64,000 nt of DNA from Pseudomonas urmiensis (GCF_014268815.2 NZ_JABWRE020000001.1:315001-379000); one strand, 5' to 3'. Positions 9,639 to 20,091 are shown, counted from the stretch's first letter. The notes: generated by a model from the sequence alone, not told the origin. Program-made: numbers and translations.

Positions 9639-10691
9639 ATTAAACCGCTTTTCTCCAAGGGCCCTTCGCTGGGCGTTCGCCTGCTGGTGCTGGTGGTCCT
9701 GTCGGTCGCGCTGATGGTGGTCGACTCGCGCTTTGCCTTGCTCAAACCGGTACGCAGCCAGATGGGGCTGGTGCTGATGGAATCCTATTGGCTGACCGAC
9801 CTGCCGCAGCGCGTGTGGCAAGGTGTGGCCAGCCAGTTTGGCAGCCGCACCGAGCTGGCCGCCGAGAACGAGAAGCTCAAGACCGAGGCCCTGCTGCTGC
9901 AAGGGCGGCTGCAGAAGCTGGCCGCGCTGACCGAGCAGAACGTGCGCTTGCGTGAACTGCTCAATTCCTCGGCACTGGTCAACGAGAAGGTCGAGGTCGC
10001 CGAGCTGATCGGTGTCGACCCCAACCCCTTCACCCACCGCATCCTGATCAACAAGGGCGAGCGCGACGGCGTGTTCCTCGGCCAGCCGGTGCTCGATGCC
10101 CGTGGCCTGATGGGCCAGGTGGTCGAGTTGATGCCGTACACCTCGCGGGTCCTGCTGCTGACCGACACCACCCATAGCATTCCGGTGCAGGTCAACCGCA
10201 ACGGTCTGCGCGCCATCGCCAGTGGCACCGGCAACCCGGAGCGCCTGGAACTGCGGCATGTCGCCGATACCGCCGACATCAAGGAAGGCGACCTGCTGGT
10301 GAGCTCGGGCATGGGCCAGCGCTTCCCGGCAGGCTACCCGGTGGCCACGGTCAACGAAGTGATCCACGACTCCGGCCAGCCGTTTGCCATTGTCCGCGCC
10401 ATCCCTACCGCCGCGCTGAACCGCAGCCGCTACATGCTGCTGGTGTTCAGTGACCGGCGCACACCGGAAGAGCGTGCCACCGAGGCGGCGATTGCCCAGG
10501 AGGAAGCCGACCGTAAAGGTGTGGCACCGGCTCCGCTGAGCGGTAGCCCGTCCACGGCGCCCGCCGCCCCGGCCCCCGCTGCGCCGACAGGTGCCGCGCC
10601 GGCCACCCCGGCCGCACCTGCTACCCAGGGCGCAGCCCCCGTCAATCCGGCAGCGGCGCCTGTGGCGCCGAGCCAACCTGGGAGGCATTGA
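9639..10691 (+). CDS. mreC: Rod shape-determining protein MreC
   Basis: A 350-residue bitopic inner-membrane protein: short cytoplasmic tail, one membrane helix (LLVLVVLSVALMVV), a coiled coil around residues 65-100 (AENEKLKTEALLLQGRLQKL) and the MreC beta domain. The C-terminus is a low-complexity Ala/Pro tail. MreC links MreB filaments to PBP2 and RodA. The first conventional start is GTG at 9687, which would remove the tail and part of the helix. In frame upstream, an ATT at 9639 with GAGG 8 nt before it gives KPLFSKGPSLGVRLL, the usual MreC beginning, so I use ATT. The stop overlaps the mreD start by one base. Confidence 0.9.
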   Translation: MKPLFSKGPSLGVRLLVLVVLSVALMVVDSRFALLKPVRSQMGLVLMESYWLTDLPQRVWQGVASQFGSRTELAAENEKLKTEALLLQGRLQKLAALTEQNVRLRELLNSSALVNEKVEVAELIGVDPNPFTHRILINKGERDGVFLGQPVLDARGLMGQVVELMPYTSRVLLLTDTTHSIPVQVNRNGLRAIASGTGNPERLELRHVADTADIKEGDLLVSSGMGQRFPAGYPVATVNEVIHDSGQPFAIVRAIPTAALNRSRYMLLVFSDRRTPEERATEAAIAQEEADRKGVAPAPLSGSPSTAPAAPAPAAPTGAAPATPAAPATQGAAPVNPAAAPVAPSQPGRH

Positions 10692-11179
10692 TGGCCAGTT
10701 CGCGCAGTAAGAACGGTTGGTTCATCTGGCTGACCTTCGTCATTGGCTTGCTGCTCAGCGTTTCGCCGATGCCGCAGTTCATGGAAGTCTTCCGCCCGAT
10801 GTGGCTGGCCATGCTGGTGTCGTTCTGGGCGCTGGCAGTGCCGAACAAGGTCGGCATGACCACCGCGTTCATCCTCGGCCTGGCCGAGGACGTGCTGTAT
10901 GGCACGCTGTTGGGGCAGAACGCATTGATCCTGACCCTGATCACCTTCCTGGTGCTGTCGCTGCAACAGCGCCTGCGTATGTTCCCCATGTGGCAACAAA
11001 GCCTGGTGATCCTGGTGATCTTCGGCATCGCCCAGCTGATCCAGCTGTGGTTGAGCGCGCTCACCGGCAATCGCCTGCCGACCCTGGCGCTGGTCTGGTC
11101 AGCGGTGATCAGTGCCTTGCTCTGGCCGTGGATCAGCTTTGCCTTGCGCGATATTCGCCGCCGCTTGCACATCCACTGA
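10691..11179 (+). CDS. mreD: Rod shape-determining protein MreD
   Basis: A 162-residue inner-membrane protein with five to six hydrophobic helices, the MreD component of the elongation complex. The ATG overlaps the mreC stop by one base (TGATG), with GGAGG 7 nt before it, so translation is coupled. The segment LAEDVLYGTLLGQNALILTLITFLVLSLQQRLRM is characteristic of the family. Confidence 0.93.
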   Translation: MASSRSKNGWFIWLTFVIGLLLSVSPMPQFMEVFRPMWLAMLVSFWALAVPNKVGMTTAFILGLAEDVLYGTLLGQNALILTLITFLVLSLQQRLRMFPMWQQSLVILVIFGIAQLIQLWLSALTGNRLPTLALVWSAVISALLWPWISFALRDIRRRLHIH

Positions 11180-11212
11180 CCGGCAACGCCGCGACTGACA
11201 GGGAGCTGTCCC

Positions 11213-11812
11213 ATGACCCCGCTGTACCTAGCCTCCGGCTCGCCGCGCCGTCGTGAACTGCTGACCCAGATCGGCGTGCCGTTCACCACGATCAGTGCCC
11301 CCATCGATGAAACCCCGTTGCCTGATGAAACTGCTCCGGCCTATGTCGAGCGCTTGGCGCAAGCCAAGGCCGCCGCAGGTCTTGGCCAGGTGTCAGGCCC
11401 GGCGGTAGTGCTCGGTGCAGATACAGCAGTGGTGCTCGATGGGCGCATCCTGGGCAAGCCTGAGAGCCGTGAACACGCCATGGCCATGCTCGCCGACCTT
11501 GCAGGCCGTGAGCATCAAGTGCTCACTGCGCTAGCGCTGAACGATGGCCAGCGTTGCTTGAGCGTGTGTGTCAGCAGCACTGTGCGCTTTCGCCCGATCA
11601 GTAGCGACGAAGCGGCCCGCTACTGGGCCAGCGGCGAACCGCTGGACAAAGCCGGTGGCTACGCCATCCAGGGGCTGGGCGCGGTGTTCGTCACCGGCCT
11701 GGTCGGTAGCTACTCGGCAGTGGTTGGCTTGCCCCTGAGCGAAACCGCCGATCTGCTCGGTCAATTCGCCATTGCCTGCTGGCAACTGCCGGCGGCTCAG
11801 CCAGAGGATTGA
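11213..11812 (+). CDS. maf: Maf-like nucleoside triphosphate pyrophosphatase (YhdE type)
   Basis: A 199-residue Maf protein. [12 protein letters not shown] is the substrate-binding motif at the N-terminus, and [16 protein letters not shown] holds the catalytic Asp region. The YhdE subgroup, always found beside mreBCD and rng, hydrolyses dTTP, UTP and modified pyrimidine nucleotides to monophosphates. It follows mreD by 33 bp and precedes rng by 66 bp. Confidence 0.93.
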   Translation: MTPLYLASGSPRRRELLTQIGVPFTTISAPIDETPLPDETAPAYVERLAQAKAAAGLGQVSGPAVVLGADTAVVLDGRILGKPESREHAMAMLADLAGREHQVLTALALNDGQRCLSVCVSSTVRFRPISSDEAARYWASGEPLDKAGGYAIQGLGAVFVTGLVGSYSAVVGLPLSETADLLGQFAIACWQLPAAQPED

Positions 11813-11878
11813 ACGCTTCGCTAGCCAGGGATCGGTCAGCGATCCATCATTATCCAAGACCTTTGACGAGAGCCTGCC

Positions 11879-13336
11879 ATGAGTGAAGAGATCCTGATCA
11901 ACATCACCCCGATGGAATCGCGCGTGGCAGTGGTGGAAAACGGTGTCCTGCAAGAGGTGCATGTCGAGCGCACCCAGCGCCGCGGCATTGTCGGCAACAT
12001 CTACAAGGGCAAGGTGGTGCGGGTGTTGCCGGGCATGCAGGCGGCCTTCGTCGACATTGGCCTGGAGCGCGCGGCGTTCATCCATGCCTCGGAGATCTCC
12101 CAGCGCGAAGGCTCGGCGGTGGAAACCATCACGGCGCTGGTGCATGAGGGCCAAGCCTTGGTGGTGCAGGTGACCAAGGACCCCATCGGCACCAAGGGCG
12201 CTCGCCTGACCACCCAGCTGTCGATCCCCTCGCGCTACCTGGTGTACATGCCGCGTAGCAGCCATGTCGGGATATCCCTGAAGATCGAAGACGAAGCCGA
12301 GCGCGAGCGGCTCAAGCAGGTGGTCAGCAACTGCGTCGAGCAGGAGAACATCAAGGACGCCGGTGGCTTCATCCTGCGCACCGCCGCCGAAGGCGCGCGC
12401 CAGGAAGACATCCTCCAGGACATCCGCTACCTGCGCCGCCTGTGGGAGCAGATCGGCAGCCAGATCCAGACCTGCGGCGCGCCGACTGTCATCTACGAAG
12501 ATCTCGGCCTGGCCCTGCGGACCCTGCGCGACCTGGTCAACCACAAGATCGAGAAAATCCGCATCGACTCGCGGGAAACCTTCCAGAAGACTACCCAGTT
12601 CGTCGGCGAGCTGATGCCTGAGATCGCAGATCGTCTGGAGCATTATCCTGGCGAGCGACCGATCTTCGACCTGTACGGCGTCGAGGACGAGATCCAGCGT
12701 GCCCTGGAGCGCAAGGTACCGCTCAAATCCGGTGGCTACCTGGTGGTCGATCCGGCCGAGGCGATGACTACCATCGACGTCAATACCGGCGCCTTCGTCG
12801 GTCATCGCAACCTTGAGGAAACCATCTTCAAGACCAACCTGGAGGCGGCCACCGCCATTGCCCGGCAACTGCGCCTGCGCAATATCGGCGGGATCATCAT
12901 CATCGACTTCATCGACATGGAAGACGAAGAGCATCAGCGCCAGGTCCTGCGCACCCTGGAAAAGCAGCTTGAACGTGATCACGCCAAGACCAACATCATC
13001 GGCATCACCGAGTTGGGCCTGGTGCAGATGACCCGCAAGCGCACCCGTGAAAGCCTTGAGCAGGTCCTGTGCGAGCCATGCGCCGGCTGCCAGGGGCGCG
13101 GCAAGCTGAAAACCCCTGAAACCATCTGCTACGAGATCTTCCGCGAGATCCTCCGGGAGGCGCGCGCCTACCAGGCCGAGGGCTATCGAGTGCTGGCCAA
13201 TCAGAAGGTGGTCGACCGCCTGCTCGATGAAGAATCGGGCAATGTCGCCGAGCTTGAAGCCTTCATCGGTCGAACCATTCGCTTCCAGGTCGAGTCCATG
13301 TACTCCCAGGAACAATACGATGTGGTGCTCCTCTGA
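11879..13336 (+). CDS. rng: Ribonuclease G
   Basis: A 485-residue endoribonuclease of the RNase E/G family that matures the 16S rRNA 5' end and takes part in mRNA decay. It has an N-terminal S1 domain (about 38-120), a DNase I-like catalytic domain with the Mg2+-binding Asp residues in TIDVNTG (about 300) and IIIDFIDMEDEE (about 345), and the zinc-link CEPCAGCQGRGK (about 398-409). It lacks the long C-terminal scaffold of RNase E, which separates the two. SD and ATG are clear. It lies between maf and yhdP. Confidence 0.96.
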   Translation: MSEEILINITPMESRVAVVENGVLQEVHVERTQRRGIVGNIYKGKVVRVLPGMQAAFVDIGLERAAFIHASEISQREGSAVETITALVHEGQALVVQVTKDPIGTKGARLTTQLSIPSRYLVYMPRSSHVGISLKIEDEAERERLKQVVSNCVEQENIKDAGGFILRTAAEGARQEDILQDIRYLRRLWEQIGSQIQTCGAPTVIYEDLGLALRTLRDLVNHKIEKIRIDSRETFQKTTQFVGELMPEIADRLEHYPGERPIFDLYGVEDEIQRALERKVPLKSGGYLVVDPAEAMTTIDVNTGAFVGHRNLEETIFKTNLEAATAIARQLRLRNIGGIIIIDFIDMEDEEHQRQVLRTLEKQLERDHAKTNIIGITELGLVQMTRKRTRESLEQVLCEPCAGCQGRGKLKTPETICYEIFREILREARAYQAEGYRVLANQKVVDRLLDEESGNVAELEAFIGRTIRFQVESMYSQEQYDVVLL

Positions 13337-13409
13337 CGCGTTCTGAAACCCTTCGCCAGCTGGCGAAAACCAGGCTTGGGGCCATAGTTAAGGCACGACT
13401 TGGAGGGCC

Positions 13410-16400
13410 ATGGCCATGGGACGTCTGACCCGCGTTCTGAGCGCCTTGACCCGCTGGGGGCTGGGCCTGTGCGCCCTGTTGGCGGTGCTGGTGGCGCTGT
13501 ATGTCAGCCTCGGTCGGCAACTGGTACCGCTGGTAGCCGAATACCGCGCTGATGTAGAGAGCAAGGCCGAGCAGGCCTTGGGCTTGCCTGTGCACGTAGG
13601 TGCGCTGGAAGGGCGCTGGAGCGGCCTGGCACCGGTGTTGCGCGTGCGTGATCTGCAATTGGGCGAGGGCGCTGACGCCCTGCGTCTGGACGATGTGCGG
13701 GTGGTGCCTGATCTGTGGGCCAGCCTCAAGGCCCGCGAAATACGCCTGGCACGTATTCAACTGGGCGGCCTGCAACTGATTCTGCGCGAGGACGAGCAAG
13801 GCGCCTGGGTGCTCGAAGGCCTGCCGAAAAAAGACGATAGCCCGCTCGATCCTGCGCAAGCGCTGCAACGCTTGCAGCAGCTGGGCCGTATCGATGTGTT
13901 CGACAGCCAGGTGACCCTGCACCCCTGGCAGCGCGACCCGCTGACCCTCACCTACGTGAGCCTTGGCCTGCAGGCCGGCGCCTCGCGCCAGGCCGTCGAC
14001 CTGCGTGCCACCTTGCCGGACGGCCAGCCGCTGGCAGTCAATTTGCGCAGTCGCGCCAGCGCCAGTACTTGGCGTGAGGGTTCGTTGCAAGGTTACCTGA
14101 GCTTGCCGCAGAGCGATTGGGCGCGCTGGTTGCCGCCGCGCTTGCTCGGCCAGTGGCAGGCCAATGCCCTCAAGGCCGGCGGTGAACTGTGGATCGACTG
14201 GCGCAAAGGCCAATTGCAGCAGGCGGTGGTTCGCCTCAATGCCCCGCAGTTACGCGGCGGCTATGGCCAGCGCAAAGCGGTAAGCCTGGAAGACCTGGCG
14301 CTTTCGGCGTGGGTCCAGCGCGATAAAGAGGGCTATGCAGTCGTGCTCGACTCGCTGGCGGCGAGCATCGGCAAGACCCGCTGGGAAACGCACCTGCAAG
14401 CACGCCAGCAATTGGGCCAGACGCCTGCCGATGAAACCTGGACCGTTCAGGCCGACCGCCTCAACTTGACCCCGCTGACGCCGCTGATCAATGCCCTGGC
14501 ACCGCTGCCGGAAAAAGTCATGGCGGTAGTCGATGGCCTGAACGTGACAGGTGCCTTGCGCAATGTGCACCTGGATATCCGCCCCAAGGCCGAAGGTGAT
14601 CAGCGCTTGCAGTTTGCCGCCAACCTGGAGCGAGTCGGTTTCGATGCCTATCACGGCGCGCCTGCGGCCGGTAATGTCAGTGGCAGCATCGCCGGCGACC
14701 TGGGACACGGCGAACTGCGCCTGGATACCGATGCCTTCATGCTGCACCTGTACCCGATCTTCGCCAAACCCTGGCATTACCAGAAGGCCAACGCCCAGCT
14801 GAACTGGCGCCTGGACAAACAAGGCTTCACCTTGATCGCGCCTTATCTCAAGGTGCTGGGCGAGGAGGGCAAGATCGCTGGCGACTTCCTCATCCGCCTG
14901 CTGTTCGAAGACGGGCGCGAAGACTACATGGACCTGCGCGTCGGCTTGACCGAAGGCGACGGGCGCTATACCGCCAAGTACCTGCCTGAAGTGCTCAGCC
15001 CGGCACTCGATGAATGGCTGCGCAGCGCCATCGTCAAAGGCACGGTCGATGAGGGTTATTTCCAGTATCAAGGTTCGCTGAACCACGGCGCGACGCCTGA
15101 GGCGCGCAGCATCAGCCTGTTCTTCAAGGTGCGCGATGCAGCGCTGGACTTCCAGCCTGGCTGGCCGCAGGTGCAGCACGTTGCCGGTGATGTGCTGATC
15201 GAAGACAGCGGCGTGCGCATCAAGGCCCAGCGCGGCCAGCTGCTCGATGCCCAAGTCAGCGATGTCAGCGTCGATATTCCTCATGTCGAAGAAGGCCAGC
15301 ACAGTCATCTGTATCTGGATGGCGACTTCGATGGCGGCCTGGGCGACGGCCTGAAGATCCTCCAGCAAGCACCGATCGGCACTGGCGAGATCTTTGCGGG
15401 CTGGGAAGGCGAAGGGCCGCTCAAGGGCAAGGTCAAACTGGATATTCCCTTGGCACGCGGCGAACGGCCGAAAGTGCGGGTGGATTTCACCACCGCTGAT
15501 GCGCGCTTGAAAGTCGCCCCGCCAACCCTGGAATTGAACAAGCTCAAAGGCGATTTCAGCTTCGACCTCGACAAAGGCCTGAGCGGCAAGGACATCACCT
15601 TGCAGGCCTTCGGCAAGCCGGTCAGCGCGCAAATCAGCGCCGAAGGTCAGCCTGGCCAGATGCAGACCCGGATCAATGCCTCCGGCCAGGTGGCGCTCAA
15701 GGCCCTGACCGACTGGCTGCAATTCAAGCAGACCTTGCCAGCCAGTGGTGAGCTGCCTTATCAGCTGCAGTTGAGCCTGGGCAGCCGGGACAATCGCCTG
15801 AGCATCAATTCGTCACTCAAGGGGCTGGCCATCGATTTGCCGGCGCCGTTTGGCAAGACGGCCCAGCAGACGCGCGATAGCCGCTTCAGCATGACCCTGC
15901 AGGGCGCCGAACGACGATTCGATGCCGCTTACAGCGATCTTGCCCGCTTTGCCTATGCCGCCCCTGGCGACAAGCTGGATCAGGGCCGCGGTGAGTTGCT
16001 ACTGGGCACGGGCGAGGCGCAAGTGCCTTCTGGTCAGGGCCTGCGCGTGCGCGGCCGGCTGGAAACGTTGGACCTGGAGCCCTGGCAGCAGCAGGCGCAA
16101 CGCTTCGCCGGACAAGACCCTGGCGGCAGTGCCCGGCAGAATCTGCAAGGGGTTGACCTGAGCATCGGTAAGCTCAAGGCCTTCGGCATGGACTTGAACC
16201 AGGCCGTGGTGCGCCTGGCCCGCGCTGCCAATGCCTGGGACCTGCGCCTGGACAGCCGCGAAGTGATGGGCAACGCACGCATCCCCGACGCCAAGGCGCA
16301 ACCGATGGTGGTCAAGTTGCAGACTTTGCGTCTGCCGCCTGCCGATCCTGCCGAAACCCAGAGCGAGGATGGCCCCGATCCGCTGGCCACGTTCGACCCG

Positions 16401-17231
16401 CGCAAGGTGCCCGCGCTGGACCTGACCATTGACAAGCTGTACCGCGGCGACGATCTGTTCGGCAACTGGGCGTTGAAGTTGCGCCCCACCCCGCGCGGCG
16501 TTTCTTTCGATGATATCGACATCGAAATCAAAGGCCTGCACATCGATGGCAGCGGCGGCTGGGAAGGCGATCCAGGTGCTACCGGCAGTTGGTACAAGGG
16601 CCGGTTGGACGGCAAGAACCTGGCTGATGTGCTCAAGGGCTTTGGCTTTGCGCCAACGGTCACCAGCCGAGATTTTCGCCTGGATGTCGACGGGCGCTGG
16701 CCTGGCTCGCCGGCTGCAGTGGGGCTGAAAAGCTACTCCGGCAGCCTCGATGCCGCGCTGCGCACCGGTCAGTTCGTCGAAGTCGAGGGCAGTGCCCAGG
16801 CCTTGCGGGTATTTGGCTTGTTGAACTTCAACTCGATCGGCCGGCGCCTGCGCCTGGACTTTTCCGACCTGTTTGACAAGGGCTTGGCCTATGATCGGGT
16901 CAAAGGCCTGCTGGTGGGCAGCGAGGGGGTCTACGTGACCCGTGAGCCGATCACTGTTACCGGGCCGTCGAGCAACTTCGAGCTCGATGGCACCCTGGAC
17001 ATGGTCCGCGACCGGGTCAACGCTAACTTGCGAGTGACCCTGCCGGTGACCAATAACCTGCCACTGGCAGCGCTGATTGTCGGGGCGCCGGCCATCGGTG
17101 GCGCACTGTTCCTGGTCGATCGGTTGATCGGTGATCGGGTAGCGCGGTTTGCCAGCGTGCATTATCGCGTCGAGGGGCCGTGGAAAGAGCCTAAAATCAC
17201 CTTTGTGAAACCTTTCGAAAAGTCGCGCTAG
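13410..17231 (+). CDS. yhdP: YhdP family AsmA-like envelope protein
   Basis: A 1273-residue protein with one N-terminal membrane helix (LTRWGLGLCALLAVLVALYVSL) and a long, mostly beta-structured periplasmic body of the AsmA-like/bridge-like lipid transfer superfamily. The C-terminal part (NLRVTLPVTNNLPLAALIVGAPAIGGA) is well conserved in YhdP. In E. coli, YhdP, TamB and YdbH carry phospholipids to the outer membrane. The ATG at 13410 is followed by another at 13416; either may be used. The position between rng and a nitrilase-like gene is conserved in pseudomonads. Confidence 0.92.
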   Translation: MAMGRLTRVLSALTRWGLGLCALLAVLVALYVSLGRQLVPLVAEYRADVESKAEQALGLPVHVGALEGRWSGLAPVLRVRDLQLGEGADALRLDDVRVVPDLWASLKAREIRLARIQLGGLQLILREDEQGAWVLEGLPKKDDSPLDPAQALQRLQQLGRIDVFDSQVTLHPWQRDPLTLTYVSLGLQAGASRQAVDLRATLPDGQPLAVNLRSRASASTWREGSLQGYLSLPQSDWARWLPPRLLGQWQANALKAGGELWIDWRKGQLQQAVVRLNAPQLRGGYGQRKAVSLEDLALSAWVQRDKEGYAVVLDSLAASIGKTRWETHLQARQQLGQTPADETWTVQADRLNLTPLTPLINALAPLPEKVMAVVDGLNVTGALRNVHLDIRPKAEGDQRLQFAANLERVGFDAYHGAPAAGNVSGSIAGDLGHGELRLDTDAFMLHLYPIFAKPWHYQKANAQLNWRLDKQGFTLIAPYLKVLGEEGKIAGDFLIRLLFEDGREDYMDLRVGLTEGDGRYTAKYLPEVLSPALDEWLRSAIVKGTVDEGYFQYQGSLNHGATPEARSISLFFKVRDAALDFQPGWPQVQHVAGDVLIEDSGVRIKAQRGQLLDAQVSDVSVDIPHVEEGQHSHLYLDGDFDGGLGDGLKILQQAPIGTGEIFAGWEGEGPLKGKVKLDIPLARGERPKVRVDFTTADARLKVAPPTLELNKLKGDFSFDLDKGLSGKDITLQAFGKPVSAQISAEGQPGQMQTRINASGQVALKALTDWLQFKQTLPASGELPYQLQLSLGSRDNRLSINSSLKGLAIDLPAPFGKTAQQTRDSRFSMTLQGAERRFDAAYSDLARFAYAAPGDKLDQGRGELLLGTGEAQVPSGQGLRVRGRLETLDLEPWQQQAQRFAGQDPGGSARQNLQGVDLSIGKLKAFGMDLNQAVVRLARAANAWDLRLDSREVMGNARIPDAKAQPMVVKLQTLRLPPADPAETQSEDGPDPLATFDPRKVPALDLTIDKLYRGDDLFGNWALKLRPTPRGVSFDDIDIEIKGLHIDGSGGWEGDPGATGSWYKGRLDGKNLADVLKGFGFAPTVTSRDFRLDVDGRWPGSPAAVGLKSYSGSLDAALRTGQFVEVEGSAQALRVFGLLNFNSIGRRLRLDFSDLFDKGLAYDRVKGLLVGSEGVYVTREPITVTGPSSNFELDGTLDMVRDRVNANLRVTLPVTNNLPLAALIVGAPAIGGALFLVDRLIGDRVARFASVHYRVEGPWKEPKITFVKPFEKSR

Positions 17232-17239
17232 GAGCTGGG

Positions 17240-18091
17240 ATGAAGTCAGCGGTGATTCAGATGGTCAGCCAGGATGACATTTTGGCCAACCTGCAGCGTG
17301 CCCAGGCCCTGCTCGAACAAGCCGCTGAGGGCGGGGCACGGCTGGCCGTGTTGCCGGAGAACTTCGCCGCCATGGGTCGCCGTGACGCCGCAGCCATCGG
17401 TCGCGCCGAGGCATTCGGGCAAGGGCCGATCCTGCCCTGGTTGAAACGCACCGCCCGTGACCTCAAGTTATGGATTGTCGCCGGTACTTTGCCGTTGCCG
17501 CCGGTCGGCCAGCCTGAGGCCAAGTCGCATGCCTGCTCGCTGCTGATCGACGAGCACGGGGAGGTGGCCGCTCGCTATGACAAGCTGCACCTGTTCGATG
17601 TCGATGTTGCGGACAACCGCGGCCGCTATCGCGAGTCCGATGACTATGCCCACGGCAGCCAAGTGGTGGTTGCCGATACGCCGGTGGGACGCGTGGGCCT
17701 GTCGGTGTGCTACGACCTGCGGTTTCCCGAGCTGTACAGTGCCTTGCGTGCAGCCGGAGCGGAGCTGATTACCGCGCCGGCGGCTTTTACCGCCGTGACC
17801 GGTGCGGCGCACTGGGAGGTGCTGATTCGCGCGCGGGCGATCGAAACCCAGTGCTACCTGCTCGCTGCGGCGCAAGGTGGCACGCATCCCGGACCCCGGG
17901 AAACCCACGGTCATGCGGCGATTGTCGACCCCTGGGGGCGAATCGTTGCGCAGCAGGCGAGCGGCGAAGCCGTCCTGCTGGCAGAACGTGACAGCGATGA
18001 ACAAGCGTCCATACGGGCGCGGATGCCGGTGATCAAGCACCGGCGCTTTTTCTCGCAGGACGCCTTGCGGCCTGCGCACACCTCGGAGTGA
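17240..18091 (+). CDS. Nitrilase-superfamily amidase (Nit2-like)
   Basis: A 283-residue carbon-nitrogen hydrolase. The Glu-Lys-Cys triad is visible at Glu40 (VLPENF), Lys115 (RYDKLHLFD) and Cys157 ([13 protein letters not shown]). The closest characterised relatives are Nit1/Nit2-type enzymes: Nit1 removes deaminated glutathione and Nit2 is an omega-amidase. The exact substrate is inferred only. AGGAG precedes the ATG, 8 bp after the yhdP stop, and the gene overlaps the potential GTG start of tldD, so it belongs to the mre-rng-yhdP-tldD transcription unit. Confidence 0.9.
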   Translation: MKSAVIQMVSQDDILANLQRAQALLEQAAEGGARLAVLPENFAAMGRRDAAAIGRAEAFGQGPILPWLKRTARDLKLWIVAGTLPLPPVGQPEAKSHACSLLIDEHGEVAARYDKLHLFDVDVADNRGRYRESDDYAHGSQVVVADTPVGRVGLSVCYDLRFPELYSALRAAGAELITAPAAFTAVTGAAHWEVLIRARAIETQCYLLAAAQGGTHPGPRETHGHAAIVDPWGRIVAQQASGEAVLLAERDSDEQASIRARMPVIKHRRFFSQDALRPAHTSE

Positions 18092-18093
18092 CT

Positions 18094-19533
18094 ATGAGCG
18101 AGATGTTAACCACTGTCAGCGATCATCTGCTGGCGCCGGGCGGTCTGACCCTCGACAGCCTGCAATCAGTGCTGGGCGAGCTGGCCGGGCCAGGCATCGA
18201 TGCCGCCGACCTGTACTTCCAAGGGCAGATCTCGGAAACCTGGGCCCTTGAAGACGGTATCGTCAAGGAAGGCAGCTTCAACCTTGACCAAGGTGTGGGC
18301 GTGCGTGCCCTGTCCGGTGAGAAGACCGGCTTCGCCTACAGCAACGCGATCAACCTCGAAGCGCTGACTTCGGCCGCCCGTGCCGCCCGCTCGATCTCCC
18401 GCGCCGGCCAGAACGGCACGGTACAGGCCTTCCGCAGCCAGGACGTCGCTGCTTTGTATGCGCCGAACAACCCGCTGGATGTGCTCAGCCGGGCGGAGAA
18501 AGTCGAGCTGCTCAAGCGCGTCGATGTCGCCACGCGTGCGCTCGATCCACGTATCCAGCAGGTCAGCGTGAGCATGGCTGGGGTCTGGGAGCGCATCCTG
18601 GTCGCCGCCGCTGACGGCAGCCTGGCCGCCGACGTGCGCCCATTGGTGCGCTTCAATGTCAGCGTGATCGTCGAGCAGAATGGCCGTCGCGAGCGCGGCG
18701 GGCAGGGCGGTGGCGGTCGTACCGACTACCGCTTCTTCACCGACGAGCGAGTCATGGGGTATGCCCGCGAGGCCTTGCGTCAGGCGCTGGTCAACCTCGA
18801 AGCGCAGCCTGCGCCAGCAGGCACCTTGCCTGTGGTGCTGGGGCCGGGCTGGTCCGGGGTGCTGCTGCACGAAGCCGTAGGGCATGGCCTGGAAGGTGAC
18901 TTCAACCGCAAGGGCAGCTCGGCCTACAGCGGCAAGATTGGCCAGAAGGTCGCCTCCAGCCTGTGCACCATCGTCGATGACGGCACTCTGCAAGATCGCC
19001 GTGGCTCGCTCAGCGTCGACGACGAAGGCACGCCGACCGAGTGCACCACGCTGATCGAGAACGGCATCCTCAAAGGCTATATGCAGGACAAGCTCAACGC
19101 ACGCCTGATGGGCATGGCCGTCACCGGTAATGGCCGGCGTGAGTCCTACGCCCACCTGCCGATGCCGCGCATGACCAACACCTACATGCGTGCGGGCGAG
19201 AGTGATCCGGCGGAGATCATCGCTTCGGTCAAGAAGGGCATCTACTGCGCCAACCTGGGCGGCGGTCAGGTCGATATCACCAGCGGCAAGTTCGTCTTCT
19301 CCACCAGCGAGGCGTACTTGATCGAAGACGGCAAAATCACCGCGCCCGTCAAAGGTGCGACGTTGATTGGCAATGGTCCGGAGGCGATGAGCCGGGTATC
19401 GATGGTCGGCAATGACCTGGCCCTGGACAGTGGTGTCGGGACCTGTGGCAAGGATGGCCAGTCGGTGCCGGTAGGCGTTGGGCAGCCGACGCTGAAACTG
19501 GATGCGATTACCGTTGGCGGAACCGGCGGGTGA
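18094..19533 (+). CDS. tldD: Metalloprotease TldD
   Basis: A 479-residue TldD, the catalytic half of the TldD/TldE (PmbA) protease that processes peptides such as microcin B17 precursor and the antitoxin CcdA. The zinc motif HEAVGH begins at His259 ([13 protein letters not shown]), and the C-terminal [26 protein letters not shown] region is typical. I choose ATG 18094 (GGAG 5-6 nt upstream) over an in-frame GTG two codons earlier. The partner pmbA lies 0.7 kb downstream, separated by the opposing darP. Confidence 0.95.
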   Translation: MSEMLTTVSDHLLAPGGLTLDSLQSVLGELAGPGIDAADLYFQGQISETWALEDGIVKEGSFNLDQGVGVRALSGEKTGFAYSNAINLEALTSAARAARSISRAGQNGTVQAFRSQDVAALYAPNNPLDVLSRAEKVELLKRVDVATRALDPRIQQVSVSMAGVWERILVAAADGSLAADVRPLVRFNVSVIVEQNGRRERGGQGGGGRTDYRFFTDERVMGYAREALRQALVNLEAQPAPAGTLPVVLGPGWSGVLLHEAVGHGLEGDFNRKGSSAYSGKIGQKVASSLCTIVDDGTLQDRRGSLSVDDEGTPTECTTLIENGILKGYMQDKLNARLMGMAVTGNGRRESYAHLPMPRMTNTYMRAGESDPAEIIASVKKGIYCANLGGGQVDITSGKFVFSTSEAYLIEDGKITAPVKGATLIGNGPEAMSRVSMVGNDLALDSGVGTCGKDGQSVPVGVGQPTLKLDAITVGGTGG

Positions 19534-19538
19534 TTTCT

Positions 19539-19557
19539 GGGGCTGCGCTGCAGCCCC
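19539..19557. terminator. Stem-loop between convergent tldD and darP
   Basis: GGGGCTGC and GCAGCCCC form an 8-bp stem with a 3-nt loop, immediately after tldD and before the end of darP. There is no T-run, but the position fits a bidirectional transcript end. Confidence 0.5.
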
Positions 19558-19569
19558 AAATGACGTTAC

Positions 19570-20091
19570 TCAGCGCAGGCCGCGCTGGGTTTCGTCGAGC
19601 TCGCGGATGTATTTGAACACCTTGCGCGCAGCGGCCGGCGGTTTGTTCCGGGCCTTTTCGTGCTGGGCATGACGGATCAGCGAACGCAGGTGCTGACGGT
19701 CGGCCTCGGGGTACTCGTTGATGAAACGCTCCAGGTCTTCGTCAGTGCCGTCGACCAAGCGATCACGCCAGCGCTCCAGGCCATGGAAACGCTCGTTGTA
19801 CTGGCGGGTCGAACTGTCGATCTGATCGAGCAGGGCGAGGATCGCGTCAAGGTCCTGGTCGCGCATCAGCTTGCCGACAAACGACATGTGACGTTTGCGG
19901 GCGCCGTGCGCGGTGTGCTTGCTCGATTCGGCCAGCGCTTTGCGCAGGCCATCGGTCAGGGGCAGTAGAGCCAGGGTGTCGGGCTTGAGCGTGGTCAGGC
20001 GCTCGCCCAGTTCGACCAGCGCATGCAGCTCGCGCTTGATCTGGGTTTTGCTTTTTTCGCCGTCGAAGGCGTCGTCGTATGAATCAACCAT
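19570..20091 (-). CDS. darP: Ribosome biogenesis factor DarP (YjgA, DUF615)
   Basis: A 173-residue, highly charged protein of the YjgA/DUF615 family. In E. coli it is a late 50S assembly factor, named DarP. KTQIKREMHAL-type N-terminal sequence (here [18 protein letters not shown]) and the C-terminal [17 protein letters not shown] are family hallmarks. The frame is open far upstream, but [15 protein letters not shown] at 20091 is the family start. It is convergent with tldD and divergent from pmbA. Confidence 0.92.
   Translation of the reverse strand: MVDSYDDAFDGEKSKTQIKRELHALVELGERLTTLKPDTLALLPLTDGLRKALAESSKHTAHGARKRHMSFVGKLMRDQDLDAILALLDQIDSSTRQYNERFHGLERWRDRLVDGTDEDLERFINEYPEADRQHLRSLIRHAQHEKARNKPPAAARKVFKYIRELDETQRGLR

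Noticed and set aside
11531..13315. Long open frame antisense to rng and maf
   Set aside because: Shadow of RNase G; crosses two real genes and has no family motif.
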